A stretch of DNA of 64,000 nucleotides, taken from contig JAWNGF010000001.1 in the NCBI GenBank assembly GCA_037039685.1, forward strand, positions 2,356,001 through 2,420,000, given 5' to 3'. The stretch is from Ceratobasidium sp. AG-K. Its lineage: Eukaryota > Basidiomycota > Agaricomycetes > Cantharellales > Ceratobasidiaceae. Below the pieces are notes generated by a model. That model was not told the DNA's origin and did not search any database. It was given only the letters and a program-made list of their open reading frames with translations. This document shows, one piece after another, positions 35,401 through 47,272 of this stretch. Each line of letters opens with the position of its first letter. Position 1 is the first letter of the stretch. A program made the translations under genes and the position numbers.

Positions 35401-35464
35401 TAGCTCGGACTGGGTATACTGGGATGCCCTCGTCAACGAAATTCGCAACAGCAGCTCCTCATGA
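32453..35464 (+). CDS. Zn2Cys6 fungal-specific transcription factor
   Basis: Roughly 890 residues. The binuclear zinc cluster is split over three exons: YSCSECHRRKQK, then CDRQVPCSH, then CIARRVPELC. This gives the exact spacing C-x2-C-x6-C-x5-C-x2-C-x8-C, preceded by a basic stretch (KRKADN, KKKARTR). The middle holds a fungal-specific transcription-factor domain (PF04082 type), seen in TLVDFYFSHINYTRYPLYEP, ARFLIFDRRITECWSQLGAA and RTAHALGLHRDG, then EYRRRIWSYLYHADRTHALL with LGRPHSIQDD. The C-terminal 200 residues are S/G/T/P-rich and end WVYWDALVNEIRNSSSS, a possible activation region. The same frame is open upstream to an ATG at 32183, but that extension looks non-conserved, so MEHHHTYSQLAAPS is preferred. 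The target genes are unknown. Confidence 0.9.
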
Positions 35465-35785
35465 TTATGATTCGGTTTGATTAATATTTAACTTAGGTAC
35501 GCAAATCTTCTTCGAACATGCTTGTACATCTATGCAGGCCCAATATGTTGTTATTGTTACTCTCCTTCAACCCTTTGTGTATTTTTTGTATTTTTATATC
35601 CAAAAAACCAATATGACACAACCTGAAGTTATCTTTGGTTGAGTTCCATCCAATGTTTGAATCATGCGTGTGTGGTCAACGAAGTTCACGTTCTAATTTG
35701 CCATAATTGATTCGATCCGGCGCTTGTGCTGGTCTGGACACGGGCTGGAGTTTCGCGCTTCTGACTTACCACGACACTCCTCATC
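35465..35785. other. Intergenic region
   Basis: A/T-rich 3'UTR of the transcription factor and the VPS24 promoter. Nothing else seen. Confidence 0.5.
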
Positions 35786-36642
35786 ATGTCTATGAAATCC
35801 ATAAATCGCTTCCTTTACGGTCCTACTGCTGAAGAAAAAGTGCGAGCATGGCAGCAGAAAATTCGGTCGGAGCAGCGTCAACTGGACAAGGAGATTCGAC
35901 AAGTAGGTGGCGTTTGGACTTCAAACGTCTCATGACTTATCAACGATAGCTCGACGCAGCAACCGCCAAGGCGCGGACAACGTTGAAACAGCTCGCCACC
36001 AAAGGTGATGTCAAGTCGGCTCGGATTTTGGCCAAGGAGGTTGTGAGGAGTAACAAGCAAAAGGATCGGTTGCATGTGAGCAAGGCACGATTGGGGTCGA
36101 TTGGGGTTCAGTTGCAGCATCAGCTAGGCAAGTACCGACTTTAGTGTTGCTTGTGTGTTATACTAAATTGAGTGTTAGCTATGGTGAAGGTCACAGGCGC
36201 GTTGCAAAAGTCGACGGAGATCATGAAACTCAGCAACTCGCTCATCAAGTTGCCCCAGATCAGTGCCGCGATGCGAGAGATGAGTATGGAGATGACCAAG
36301 GTGGGTCTGTGCGATGAAAGCCGAGCTCTAGAGTTGATGTCTGTCCTAGGCTGGGATCATGGAGGAAATGATGGATGAGACACTTGAAGGTTTGGATGAG
36401 GATGAGGAGTTAGAGGAAGAGGCCGACGAGGAGGTGGAGAAGGTTTTGTTCGAGTTGACGGATGGGAAACTTGGGCAAGCTGGGAAGGTCGGTGGAGAGC
36501 TGCCGGTAAGCATTTCTCAGTGTTTGGGCTGGCCCGGTCTGATTGGTATTCTCAGTCGATGGAGGATCCGGAGGAGGAAGACGAGCAGGACCGCGAGATG
36601 GAGCGTATGCGACAACAACTACAGGCTCACCTCAGTGGATAA
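35786..36642 (+). CDS. VPS24: ESCRT-III subunit VPS24 (CHMP3)
   Basis: VPS24 caps and bundles Snf7 filaments in ESCRT-III during multivesicular-body sorting. Five exons encode about 215 residues: MSMKSINRFLYGPTAEEKVR, LDAATAKARTTLKQLATKGD, VKSARILAKEVVRSNKQKDR, AMVKVTGALQKSTEIMKLSN and AGIMEEMMDETLEGLDEDEE. The N-terminal SINRFLYG, the basic first half and the acidic second half fit the family. The C-terminus ends MERMRQQLQAHLSG, a MIM-like helix that would bind Vps4. Either ATGTCT (35786) or ATGAAATCC (35792) could be the start, with a two-residue difference. It is followed 267 bases later by CTNNBL1 on the same strand. Confidence 0.95.
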
Positions 36643-36909
36643 TAACATGGGATCTATGCGTTGTTGCTATCTTATTTATTGTTGGTGTAGAGTATAAACT
36701 AAATAGTACGGATATCCTATTCTCACGGCGTGTGGCGGTGATCATTTGTTAAGCGCTGAGGTGAACTTGGACGCTTGAACACGACTTGCATTGGCCTCTG
36801 TTACGCGTACTAACGACCCATACTTGCTATCACTTCCTTAATTCTACGTATCGGCACATTAATTCCAGCGTGAAATCTCTCTTCAAAAGTTGCTTATAAC
36901 CTCGTAAAG

Positions 36910-39346
36910 ATGGATGTTGACCAGTTATTCAAGGTATGAACAACAAACATTCATATCAAGCACCTGCGAATGCCTCTGCACCGTAACAGGGAACAAAAGT
37001 CACGCTAAGTGGCAACAAGCGTAAAATGGCCGCCAATCCCACTCCCGGTATGTTTATTATATTCTAATTCACGCACTGGTGACTGAGCCTTCATTACAGA
37101 AATGTTGAAACGGATGAAGATCAACGATGAGCCAACTCCCGCGAATGGAAACGCAACGAGCTCGAGCAATCCTACGTCGCGACGCGTTACCGTACGTGAC
37201 GAGGAAGAGGATGAAGCAGAACAGAACTTTGCGCCTGGTGGAGACGCTGACTACTTTGCGGAAGAGGACGGCGAAGGAAGATTTTTCGGAGGCGGCTTGA
37301 CTGCTGAACAGAAGACAATTCTTAACATCTTCGAGCGAGCTGGGGGAGAGGGCGCGCAAGATGAAGAAGTGTGTGAGCTTCATCGTTCTTGTTGCTTAGT
37401 GCACTTTAGCGCGCACAGGTTTCTGACAATTGGTGTGTTAGGCATCTGAGCTAAACGCTGTTGCCGTGCGTAGGCTCCTGTCCAAACTTGAGAAAGCAGT
37501 GGCGAAAAACCAGGATCAGCGCTCCAAGTACCCGAACGCGCCTGAAAAGTAGGTCAGGTTGCTACGTAGTTGGATGGAGATTGACATCGTATAGGTTCAT
37601 CGACTCTGAGGCGGATCTCGATGCGGCTATCAAGGCTCTGCTCCCTCTTGCCCAAGTGCCTACTGTGTCTTATCCCGAGCTGATCAATTCTGGGGCCACC
37701 GTTTTGCTCGTGGGACTACTAAGTCATGAGAACATGGATATCGTGATTGACGTAGTCGAAGTGATCCACGAATTCACAGACGAGGATGTCGGCGGAGAGG
37801 ATGAAGACGAGGACGAGGACGAGGATGAAGAAGGCCAAGTAACCAAAAAGAACGAGGAGGCTCTGAAAGCATTGATCGATTCATTGGTATGTATTTCTGA
37901 CGGAATTACCATGGTTGCTGTTAAACGCGGCTATAGGTTACCAACCAAACGCTCGAGCTTTTGGTTCAAAACTTGACCAGAATGGATGAAAAGGAAGAGT
38001 CCGACCGGCAAGGGGTCTTCCATACATTGGGTTCGTGAACATATTTCAGGTTACATTATAGCCCTCTGACTGCACTGCGCTAGGTATATTCGAGAATGTG
38101 CTTGGATCCCGACCCACACTAGCTGAAACGCTCGTGTCTACCACCACCATCGTACAATGGCTTCTCAACCGCATCATCCAAAAAGAGCACGACGACAACC
38201 GTGGCTACGCAGCAGAGGTTCTGGCGATCCTGGTTCAATCTTCACGAAATAATCGACTTGTGCTCACCAAAGCCGACGGTGTAGATACAATCTTGCAAGC
38301 GCTAAGCACGTTCCGGAGACGTGACCCGGTCAACGCGGACGAAACCGAGTTTATGGAAAATGTATTCGATGCGCTGTGCTCCTCGCTAGCTGAACCAGAG
38401 GTTAGGGAGCAATTCCAACAGGCCGAGGGAGTCGACCTTATGGTTCTCATAATGAAGTGAGCTCGCTACCGCATTGCCATTATCTATGCTAATGAAGTTC
38501 TAGAGAGAATCGGGCTTCCAAATCCCGCGCCATCAAAGTGTTAGACTTTGCTCTCTCCGGCCCACTTGGGGCCGCAAACTGCGCCACATTTGTCGAGGCG
38601 ATGGGTCTCAAGCCCTTGTTTTCGGCATTCATGGGCAAGGTGCGTTCGATAATTCATCTGTGCTTTCCCACACAAACTCTAGTACCTCCTATAGCACTTG
38701 AAAAAGAGTAAAGCCGGCACTGCAATGCCGGCATCGGAAGATACGGGGCACATCCTCGGCGTTTTATCTAGTCTTTTTGCCAACCTAGATTCAGATTCGG
38801 CGCCACGTATTAGAGTGCTGGCCAAGTTTGTCGAATCGGAGTACGAAAAGGTCGATCGACTAGTCGAACTTCGAGAACAGGCGGAAACGAGGCTTAAAAT
38901 TACGGACCGGGAGATCAACGCGGAGAAGAAGGTGAGACTTTAGCATGTGATGGCGGTCACAGTCTGATCGTTTCTTAGGAACTACTGGCTGAAGGCGAAG
39001 ATCCCGCTGAGATGGCCGATTTGTTCTTGCTGAGACGACTTGATGGCGGGTTATTTACTCTCCAGACTATTGACGTACTATTGGCGTGGATCATCATGGA
39101 AGACGACGGGGTACGTATTCCTTTCAGCTTTTGGAATACGAACTAACTCGGGATAAGATCAAACAACACGTAGAAATGCTGTTTGGTCGGCGAGGCAAAT
39201 CCATAAAAGATATTAAAATCGTACTTGAAGGTTATCTCGAAAATATTGGGGAAGCTGAACCGGGAGAAGATAGTCCTGAAGCAATGGCGTCTGCTGCACA
39301 GCGCGAAATTCTCATCGGCTTAATTGGCTTCCTTGGGGGATCTTGA
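36910..39346 (+). CDS. CTNNBL1: Beta-catenin-like protein 1 (CTNNBL1), spliceosome-associated
   Basis: CTNNBL1 is an armadillo-fold protein associated with the Prp19/CDC5 complex. About eleven exons encode some 640 residues, starting MDVDQLFK. A lysine/arginine-rich N-terminus (GNKRKMA, MLKRMKINDE) would act as a nuclear signal. Diagnostic blocks follow: LTAEQKTILNIFERAG, KYPNAPEKFIDSEADLDAAI with LLPLAQVPTVSYPELI, HENMDIVIDVVEVIHEFTDE, GYAAEVLAILVQSSRNNRLV, EFMENVFDALCSSLAEPEVR, and RIRVLAKFVESEYEKVDRLV leading into DLFLLRRLDGGLFTLQTIDV. An acidic run of alternating Asp and Glu (about 37795-37836) interrupts the repeats. It ends 48 bases from the convergent UTP15 gene, so the 3'UTRs probably overlap. 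Confidence 0.93.
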
Positions 39347-39394
39347 TACAATTCTGATAACATAATTATGGTCTAATGTACAAGGATGTCGAAT

Positions 39395-41224
39395 TCATGC
39401 GCTCAAAGCGGCCGAAGCCAAGATCATATCCAAGGCGCCACCTAACAAGTGGAGCTCTCGCTGGAACCTGAGCTCTTGCTCGAGTTTTCGTCGGAGTCTC
39501 AGAAAGAGTGTGTCAATGAGTGGAGAACGACCAAGAATGGATGTATACATGTCTAGGCTCAAATAAGCTGGGTTTCTAGTAGGTTGCGAAAGACAACTCA
39601 CCAACGACCATGCCTGAAATATCACAGCACATTGTGCCAAACCGGGGGTCGGCAATATGCTTGATTAGTAGGCGGAGTACCGGCTCTAGAGACACATCAT
39701 CCCGTCCCCCGAGGGCACTTCGCAGACCATCCCGATGCATCAACTCGGATATCAGGGAGAACGTTGTGGTTGGAGGGACGTTCTACTCAAAATCGCTTAG
39801 AGGGGTGAAGTACGCGCCTGTACGTGTTGTACTAACCTTGCGGAGGACGGCATCAAGCGCAGCTGCATACTTGAAGGTCTTGAGCAGCCTATCGTATTCC
39901 CTCAATCGTTTCTGCCTCCGGTGTTCGACGCGAAACTCGTCCAGTACCCCTGACGTCAAGGGCTGCTTCTCCTTTTTCGAAGATTTCGAACGTGAGCCAG
40001 GGGCTTTTGAACCTAGGGCAAAGCTGCCCCCCATGAACAAATCAAAAGTACCACTGTTGGGCAATCCCAATAGACCCCCTGTAGCTTCAGATGACTTTGG
40101 CTGCCTACGGCGAACAGAAAGTGAGCCATCCGCCATCCCCGCTGCAATATGTGTATCATCTGGCTAGCAAAGAGGTTTAAACGAATGCATCTCGTATCCA
40201 ACTAAGGCGCTCACCGAGATAGCCAAAGAAAGAATTGGAGCAAGATAACGCATTGTATGCACCACCCGGTAAGATGTGACGTCGTAGACTTTGACTAGTT
40301 GGTCAAGTCCACCAGTCAAGAGCCTAGACGCACTTCCATCGAATGCTAGGGACGTGATGCTTTTCTGGTGGTTGGATAATGCTCGTACGCATCTCCCTCC
40401 AGCGATCAAGTCCCACACCCGGAGTACATTGCCAGTCGCTGCAACAGCCAAACTCCCAGAGGGAAACATGAGAACGTCTTCAACTGGCCCTACTCGCGCT
40501 AGGTCGGCTCCCATAGTCATTGTACATGTCCCTGTCCGGGTATCGAATAGTCGTACAGTCGCATCGTATGAGCCAGTGAGTATGAGAGCTGGGTTGGAAG
40601 GAGAGACTTGTCCAGCGCGAACATAATCCGTATGAGAGGCAAATGTATGTATTGATGTTTCGGAAGGAATGTCCCAGAGTTTCACGGTTGTGTCGTCAGA
40701 GCAAGATACCAGTTGGGTGGAATCTTGTGCAGAGAATTTTGTAACGTGCACCGGTCTATTGCCAGTTAGGTCTCTTGCGTGGGGTAGAGACGGGTTTGCT
40801 CACTGCTTATGCTCGTTCAGCGTTCGTAATATAGCACGGCTATTGATATCAAAAATCTGGATCTCTTTTGAGAAAAATTCCGGAAGAGAATTAATTGTGA
40901 GCAACATACCTGAATTAAACCAGTATCGTCCCCAGCAGCTACCAACTTCCCATCCTTCCTTATGTTCCCACTTCTAGCAGTATCCTTGAACCTCGAGATA
41001 TTCTTGGTGACTTTGTGAGTCCTAGGAGCGAGTATTTGAACATGTGTCCCCGAAGTAACTGCATAACGATGAGGAGCTGTTGCCGCAAAGTGGATAGAGG
41101 TAACTGGAGCGTTGTCTTTGATAATCGCTGGATATTTGAATCGACGCCAGTATCTCGACTCAGGAGAGCGCTGCTTGGACGGCCGTGCGCTCTGACGAAT
41201 CACCACTGGCGCATAGTCGGCCAT
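39395..41224 (-). CDS. UTP15: U3 small nucleolar RNA-associated protein UTP15
   Basis: UTP15 is a t-UTP/UtpA component of the small-subunit processome, linking rDNA transcription to 18S processing. The start MADYAPVVIRQSARPSKQRS leads into YWRRFKYPAIIKDNAPVTSI. WD repeats follow: DDTTVKLWDIPSETSIHTFA with SHTDYVRAGQVSPSNPALIL, SYDATVRLFDTRTG, GNVLRVWDLIAGGRCVRALS and LLTGGLDQLVKVYDVTSYRV. The UTP15 C-terminal helical domain contains HRRQKRLREYDRLLKTFKYA, RSALGGRDDVSLEPVLRLLI and HIADPRF. It totals about 540 residues over six or seven exons. It is divergent from TCTP (190 bases between start codons) and convergent with CTNNBL1. Confidence 0.95.
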
Positions 41225-41414
41225 CGTGCAAAGTAAGAGTTCGACTCTAGTCCTTAGGCGCCGAGAAATTAAAGGTCAAATGAGCCGGATACAAAATTTA
41301 CGCTGGAGCGCCTGGCGCTTCCAGGATAGACTTAAATTTGATTTGATCCGATTGGGGACTCCACTGTCTGTAAATCTTTCCGCTCTTACCCTTGACCACC
41401 TTTCGTCCCTCGCA
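41225..41414. promoter_or_regulatory. Shared divergent promoter of UTP15 and TCTP
   Basis: 190 bases between outward-facing ATGs. No TATA box seen. Confidence 0.5.
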
Positions 41415-42193
41415 ATGTTGCTATTCCAGGATATCATCACTGACGACGAGATATTCTCTGACGCCTACCCTCAGTAAGTACTTTTTTGCGGCGGCCCTTG
41501 GAGACATACTGATTCGAACTGCATAAAGCAAGGTGGTCGATGACATTGTCTATGAGGTAGATTGTGCCATGGTCGTCAAAGGCGCTACGAACGTTGACAT
41601 CGGTGAGCTTTAACCACCAGACGCTTTTTAATATGTGGCTCATAAGTGAACTGCATATATCCAGGTGCCAACCCTTCTGCTGAGGAGGCAGAAGAAGCAC
41701 TCGAAGACGGAGCCGTCACGGTTAACAACGTCGTCGATTCCTTCGGACTTCAGTCTACTAGCTTCGATAAGAAGTCGTACCTCACTTACCTTAAGGTCAG
41801 ATACAATATCAACCTAGATCATGACCAACCAAGATAAATGCTTTCATTTAGGCCTACATGAAGGCAGTCAAGGCGAAGCTTGCGGAGACCAACCCAGATA
41901 GGGTAGAGGCATTTGAGAAAGGCGCTGCGGCATATGCTAAGAAGATCGTCGCCAACTTCAAGGACTTCGAATTTGTAAGTGACGAGCTGGCCGGGCGCAT
42001 ACAACAGGTCTAACCACTCCCCCAAGTATACCGGGGGTAGCATGAACCCAGATGGCATGGTTTGTCTCCTCAACTACCGTGAGGATGGCATTACCCGTAA
42101 GTAAAACTAAACCTCAAGCGATCTGCTGCTAAGGGCCATTTACTAGCCTATTTCACCGTGTGGAAGGACGGCCTGAAGAGCATTAAGCTTTGA
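41415..42193 (+). CDS. TMA19: Translationally controlled tumour protein homologue (TCTP/TMA19)
   Basis: A conserved small protein that associates with ribosomes in yeast (Tma19) and is linked to growth and stress. Six short exons give about 168 residues: MLLFQDIITDDEIFSDAYP, VVDDIVYEVDCAMVVKGATN, GANPSAEEAEEALEDGAVTV, SFDKKSYLTYLK joined to AYMKAVKAKLAETNPDRVEA, YTGGSMNPDGMVCLLNYRED and PYFTVWKDGLKSIKL. Both family signature regions are present, and the length is normal (about 170). Confidence 0.95.
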
Positions 42194-42378
42194 TTTGCTC
42201 CAATTGTTGTTTTTGCATTTTACTTGTACTGGCCAAATGTAGTTTGTGTTGAAACTGGGTGTACCTGAAGGCAGTGGCCGCCCTATTGAAGCAAAGCACG
42301 TAGTATTGATAGCTCATTATTCTTCAAGGATTACAAACATGGCTGGTCAGTATCGCTAAATCCGAGGCTACTGATCGT

Positions 42379-43510
42379 TCAGAGGGGCGGCGGGAACTCG
42401 GGCAACGACCTCAACCCCGCGTTGAGTGCATCTCGGACCCGACTTTTGCTGATTAACGCGGGCAGTTAATAAAGGGTATTTAAGCATGCCTGCCTAACTT
42501 ACCTAGCGGGATCGGTTGAATGTCTGTATCCCTCTTGAACCTCGCGCAGCTGGAATTCGGATGCGTGGCATGTGTCTGGAATGCCGTAAATAGTAAAATA
42601 AAACGTCAATACAAGCAGATGAACGACATACCGACGTGATCATTGGCCTCCTTGATCATCTGAGCATAGTTGGGAAATTAGTTATAATTTACATCCAACA
42701 TGCAAAATACTGACTGCTTGACATTGCTGGACCTCGCTAGGCGACCACCCGTTGAATCGCGCACCTTCTAATGCGCTGTTGAGATCCCGTTTACGCACTT
42801 CCCATGCACTCCGGAGGTCGGCGATTCGGAGCATCACTTGTTTCCACGCAGCTGTGTCCCATCGTTCCAAATCGGCTTTGAATTTCTGAACAAAGGCCCG
42901 AGGATGCTCTCCATACGACCCTGAGGTTGAGTGTTGTGGCTGGGACTGGGGTTGGGGTTGCGATTGGGATAACTGGGACGAGGTATTGGAGAAAGAGGCA
43001 CTGCCAAGACTTGAATAAGGATCCAGGTCGGCTACTGCATTGTAGCTGTTCGGTTGCTGGGATTGGAATGGATACCCGGTGGGGTTTGTGCCAACAGATG
43101 ACATGGGATACTGTGGTTGTTGGTATTGCGTAGGTGAGAATTGAGCTTGCTGACCCGGATATTGTTGAATTCTACGGTAGGAACCTTGGGTTAGCGTGAC
43201 TTGCATATTTAGTCTGGGACGTAACTCACGGAGAATATGGCACCTGCTGCGGCATACCCGCACCAAACGTAAAACCTGGCTGAGAGCTCTGGCCGTATCC
43301 CATTTGCTGTTGCTGTTGAGGCTGCATAAATCCGCTCTGTGAATATCCCTGGTTAGGCTGGCCGTATTGTGGTTGCTGCGGCTGCCATTGAGACGGACCC
43401 CCTGGCGCAGGACTGCCAATGTTATTAATGTCGGGGAATCGATTCAATGCAGAATCCTGCTGTTCATTGATAAATGGGTTGTTTGTAGGTTGGGCGTACA
43501 TATAGGACAT
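42379..43510 (-). CDS. Q/P-rich orphan protein with a conserved-looking helical C-terminus
   Basis: Starts MSYMYAQPTNNPFINEQQDS at 43510. About five exons give roughly 300 residues. The first 190 are rich in Q, P, G, Y and S (QWQPQQPQYGQPNQGYSQSG, QPQYPMSSVGTNPTGYPFQS), as in prion-like RNA-associated proteins. The C-terminal third is charged and helical: FVQKFKADLERWDTAAWKQV, MLRIADLRSAWEVRKRDLNS, then MIKEANDHV and SEFQLREVQEGYRHSTDPAS. Spliced frames join without a stop down to VRDALNAGLRSLPEFPPPL. I do not recognise a named family. The sharp contrast between a disordered N-terminus and an ordered C-terminus suggests a real scaffold-like protein. Confidence 0.7.
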
Positions 43511-43647
43511 CAGAATATACTATTCGCCAAAGCAGTTGTGGTCGTAAGGCAAGCGTCATTTCATCCGCGGCGACCCGGGTTACCTAAGGCTTACGACATA
43601 GAGTACCCTGAATCTTGCCTCCACGTCTACTGCTTGTCTGTCACAGC

Positions 43648-44567
43648 ATGGTCCGCTCTACACATATCGCACGCGTATCCGACGCGCTTCCACTGGCTGC
43701 CAGCGTTGATGACGAAGAGGTGAGTCCTACAATATTGCCTGCGCCCGTCTATTGACAGCTGCACCTCCAGACCGAGCAAGCGCTCCAAGAATACAAGCAA
43801 CAGGCTAAACTCGTATGCCGAAGAATAACACCCCAGTCAGAGCCCAAATGCAGCATTGAGAGTGGTCCATACACACTGCAGTATGCCCCCCCCCTCCTAT
43901 CCACAGTTCTTTCAGTCGCTCACCTCGTATATAGCTATCTTATTGCAGGGAATGTGACCTACCTTGTCATTTGTGACGCATCTTATCCCCGCAAACTTGC
44001 GTTTTCCTATTTGGACGAACTCACCAAGGAGTTCGAGAGGGTTTACGGAGAGAAAGTAGAGGGCGTTCGAAAGCCATATGCTTTTGTTGGTTTTGGTGAG
44101 CAGCATCGTGACTTGGCACGGGGATATTCTCATAGAGTTTCGGGAAGACACTTTCATGTCCAAGACTGCACGACTGTACCGGGACACTCGGTCCGCTACT
44201 GCGTCTTCAGAGAACAACATGGATAAGCTCAACGGAGAGCTCCAGGATGTCACGCGCATCATGACCAAAAATATGGAGGAGTTGCTCTGGCGCGGGGATA
44301 GTCTTGACAGTACGTTGAAGTAACGCAACATGTATCTTGCCATCTCATCTTCGATTCCAGGGATGTCACATCTTTCTACTTCTCTACGGTCGGAGTCTGC
44401 CAAGTATCGAAAAGCAGCGCGCAACATCAATACCCAGGGTACGCCGCATTTATGGCCATGTCTTGTTAGTTAAACTTAAATGTCTCGCAGCACTCATCCG
44501 GAAGTGGGCACCTGTTGGTGCAGTGGGCCTCTTTATCCTTGTTTTCATCTACGCAAAATTCTTTTGA
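43648..44567 (+). CDS. SEC22: ER-Golgi v-SNARE SEC22
   Basis: SEC22 is an R-SNARE in ER-Golgi transport. About six exons encode some 215 residues. The longin domain contains SGPYTLHYLIAGNVTYLVIC and DASYPRKLAFSYLDELTKEF; here a splice between CTGCA and CTATCTTATTGCAGG joins the blocks. Then come EFREDTFMSKTARLYRDTRS and the SNARE helix MDKLNGELQDVTRIMTKNME with ELLWRGDSLD, whose central Arg is the zero-layer residue. RKAARNINTQALIRKWAPVG leads to a C-terminal membrane anchor (AVGLFILVFIYAKFF). The first intron starts directly after VDDEE. Confidence 0.93.
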
Positions 44568-47272
44568 TTCTGCTGTACCTCGTACCATATTAGGGCCCGT
44601 GTAGCATAATTGGACCTTGTCCCAGAAACGTCGGGTTGAGAGCGAGCGTCCCTGGACAATCTATTCACGGAACACAGGAACACTCGGGCCGAGCCGATAT
44701 ATGGCCTGGACAAGTCCTGTACCAACTATTGTTCCAACTATGGGATAGGTCCCGGGTCTGAGATCGACTGTACGCTCCGCAAGCCGGGCGCCGGATGTTT
44801 ATCACTTATTGACGTCCTGCTGAACTTATCTTTCACTTCGTTAACGCTGCTCCAGCTAATGGGCTACCGTTCGCCCTACTGTCGACGCGGCTGTACTCGC
44901 TCTCGTTTCTGTTCTCTCACTCGAGGGAGTGCGTGCGAAAGCCGCTTCTAGTCATGTTTGACAGCATGTAAGTTTATCTAGTGGACAAATGGATGCACCC
45001 ACGCGGGATCCACTTACAGTAAAGACACCTCGAGTTGCCACACATCAAGTCTAGCTAACAACACAAACTTTATGGGCTCCCAAATCAGACAATCACTCCT
45101 TGGTAAATAGGGCCCTCGCTAATCACTTGACACTTCGGCAGCAATGATGATGCTCCGCTACTCCGCGTACTGATTTAGACGAGGATAACGGGTAGAATGC
45201 AGCTGAAAAATATCATGTTCGGATATACCATTTTAAGGGGTCGTGCTTGCTAAGAGTGATTTCTAGGAATGCCACTGCCCAAGGCGTGTCAGCTCCGCTA
45301 TCATGTGGCCACATAATAAAGAAGAATGGACTGGAGAATCCGGAAATACAACTGATCGTCGCCCTTCACACTCTATATGTACAGCTTTTAGGTCCGCAAC
45401 CGGAACAGGGCAACCATCCCAGAGGCTTGAATCTCATCCGTGGTCAACCCGACCTCTCGGGCATACCCGGATTTCAGAGCGCAGATTACATTGGGTTTAT
45501 GGTTGACCAAAGCGAGATCCTTCATCCAAGGCACTCGTAGCCCGAGTGCCTCTCAAGCTCCAGCGCTGAAACGGGTACTAGTGAGGCCATTTTACTACCA
45601 TTGCATTTAGCCACACGGCACCATTATCCGTCAATACCGTGTTAAAGTATCAAACTATGCGCCCCAATACTCTACGCCACAATGGTAATACATGCCCCGA
45701 ATAACCCCCCTGCTGGCGTCGACGACCACGTTGCATCCCAAAAACACTCCTTTCGGGTGTATCTTTAACAATTGTATATTCCACTGGCTTATCCATATCC
45801 TTACTAGTCTGGACTGTGATCGCAAGAAGTGCCTGAGGAGCCCAGTTGATAATTATATTAAAACGGCATATTGTCAAGAGTGTAGTGCAATCGCCGCATG
45901 CGTACGCACTTAGGTACATATGACTCCAATCTCCCCGGAGAATACCGCCGATGTTACACTCTTGTGAGAGCTGGGAACTAAATCTACATCGGCAAATTGG
46001 CAAGAACGTTAACTAGCCTTAAGAACATTTCGGAATGTCGCGATATGGTCATCGATGTGGCACAAATAATTGCCGGGATAAATTAGTCGGTGTGTGGCGC
46101 ACCCTAGGCCTATCTTATGCTAGCTCCCACGATCCAACGTCCACCCTCAGTTTTGCGCCCGCACTCGGGTGTATTCCGCAAATTGGTTTGGTTTGTCGAT
46201 AAATCAGCTACATGACCCCCGAAGTATGAGTGCACCGTTAATATATTCATATTCTTGAGGGAGGCGGGATCAAGTATCATCTTCATACGTTGGTATTGAC
46301 ATACCCACGCGTTAATCTAGGTGGTCGATGAAAAAAGACTCCAGTCAGCCGAGAGCCCTCTTGATTCTGGATCATGTATTAGTGATATTCTGCTTACAAA
46401 TAGTATGCATATAGTGGCAACTGGACATACACCCGAAAAGTACTATCTGATCACTTATCCTACTCCCTAAACACACATGGCGGGGGAAGAATTTTCTGTA
46501 CATGGGAAAGAAACTCCAAAGAGTCCGGCCCACCCCGTGAGACTATCAGGAGGTGGCCAAAAAGCTCGACGCCAGTATGTCAAATGTGCCCTATTTGGGT
46601 CATGAACCTTGCTCAAAGATGCTCTGGATTGAGAACTTCTTTCCACCCGTCGCGCCACTAGGAGGCCTTTCCCAATCCATTAAGACTGAAGCCTACAAAC
46701 GTCTGTACCTGATTGCCACTCGATTTGTATCACTCCCACACATGCGGACTGCCTGATTATCGAGAGCTCTACCGATGACTTGGGAGCCTTTGATTGTACC
46801 AAACAGAACACTGGCTATCGTTTTGTGGAACATTCCTGGATAACCGAGTTAAACTAAGGATTTCCAGGAAGGAAGGTACGAGTTTTTACATTAAATCTGC
46901 ACGCGTTTACTAATAGAGGCTGTTAACTTGTACCATAATAGCATTGGGTTATTGAGACAGCGGTAGCAGACACGGATCCAAAGCTACAGCCGTGAATTGT
47001 ATGCTAGATTCGAAATCGAAAGGCTCTCGTCGGCTTGGGACATTCCATGCTGAAGACTCCAGACCGCTGTTCACCTTTATCCCGCATCGCTGGAGCTGTG
47101 TAACACAGGCGGCCAAAGCTCTAGCCCGGATGGTACATCCTCTGGATAGGCAGTTGCTCTGCCGCGCTTGTCAGCTGCCTGTGTACTTATGGATAAGACG
47201 TGTTACTACCACATCCTATAAGAAGATCTGTGGACTGGCATGTTACTCCCGCCCCTCTCCCCTCAAAGGACA
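44568..47272. other. Gene-poor region of 2.7 kb
   Basis: No gene can be supported. Several frames of 60-120 codons occur, such as 45247-45540 (+) and 45650-46003 (-), but none has splice partners or a recognisable motif. The part near 47000 probably holds the DUF2306 gene's promoter and leader. It could be an eroded gene or old repeat. Confidence 0.5.

Noticed and set aside
39954..39961. TGACGTCA within UTP15 as a CRE
   Set aside because: Lies inside coding sequence far from any start codon.
45247..45540. 97-codon plus-strand frame
   Set aside because: No splice partners, no known family; the opposite strand is equally open in pieces.
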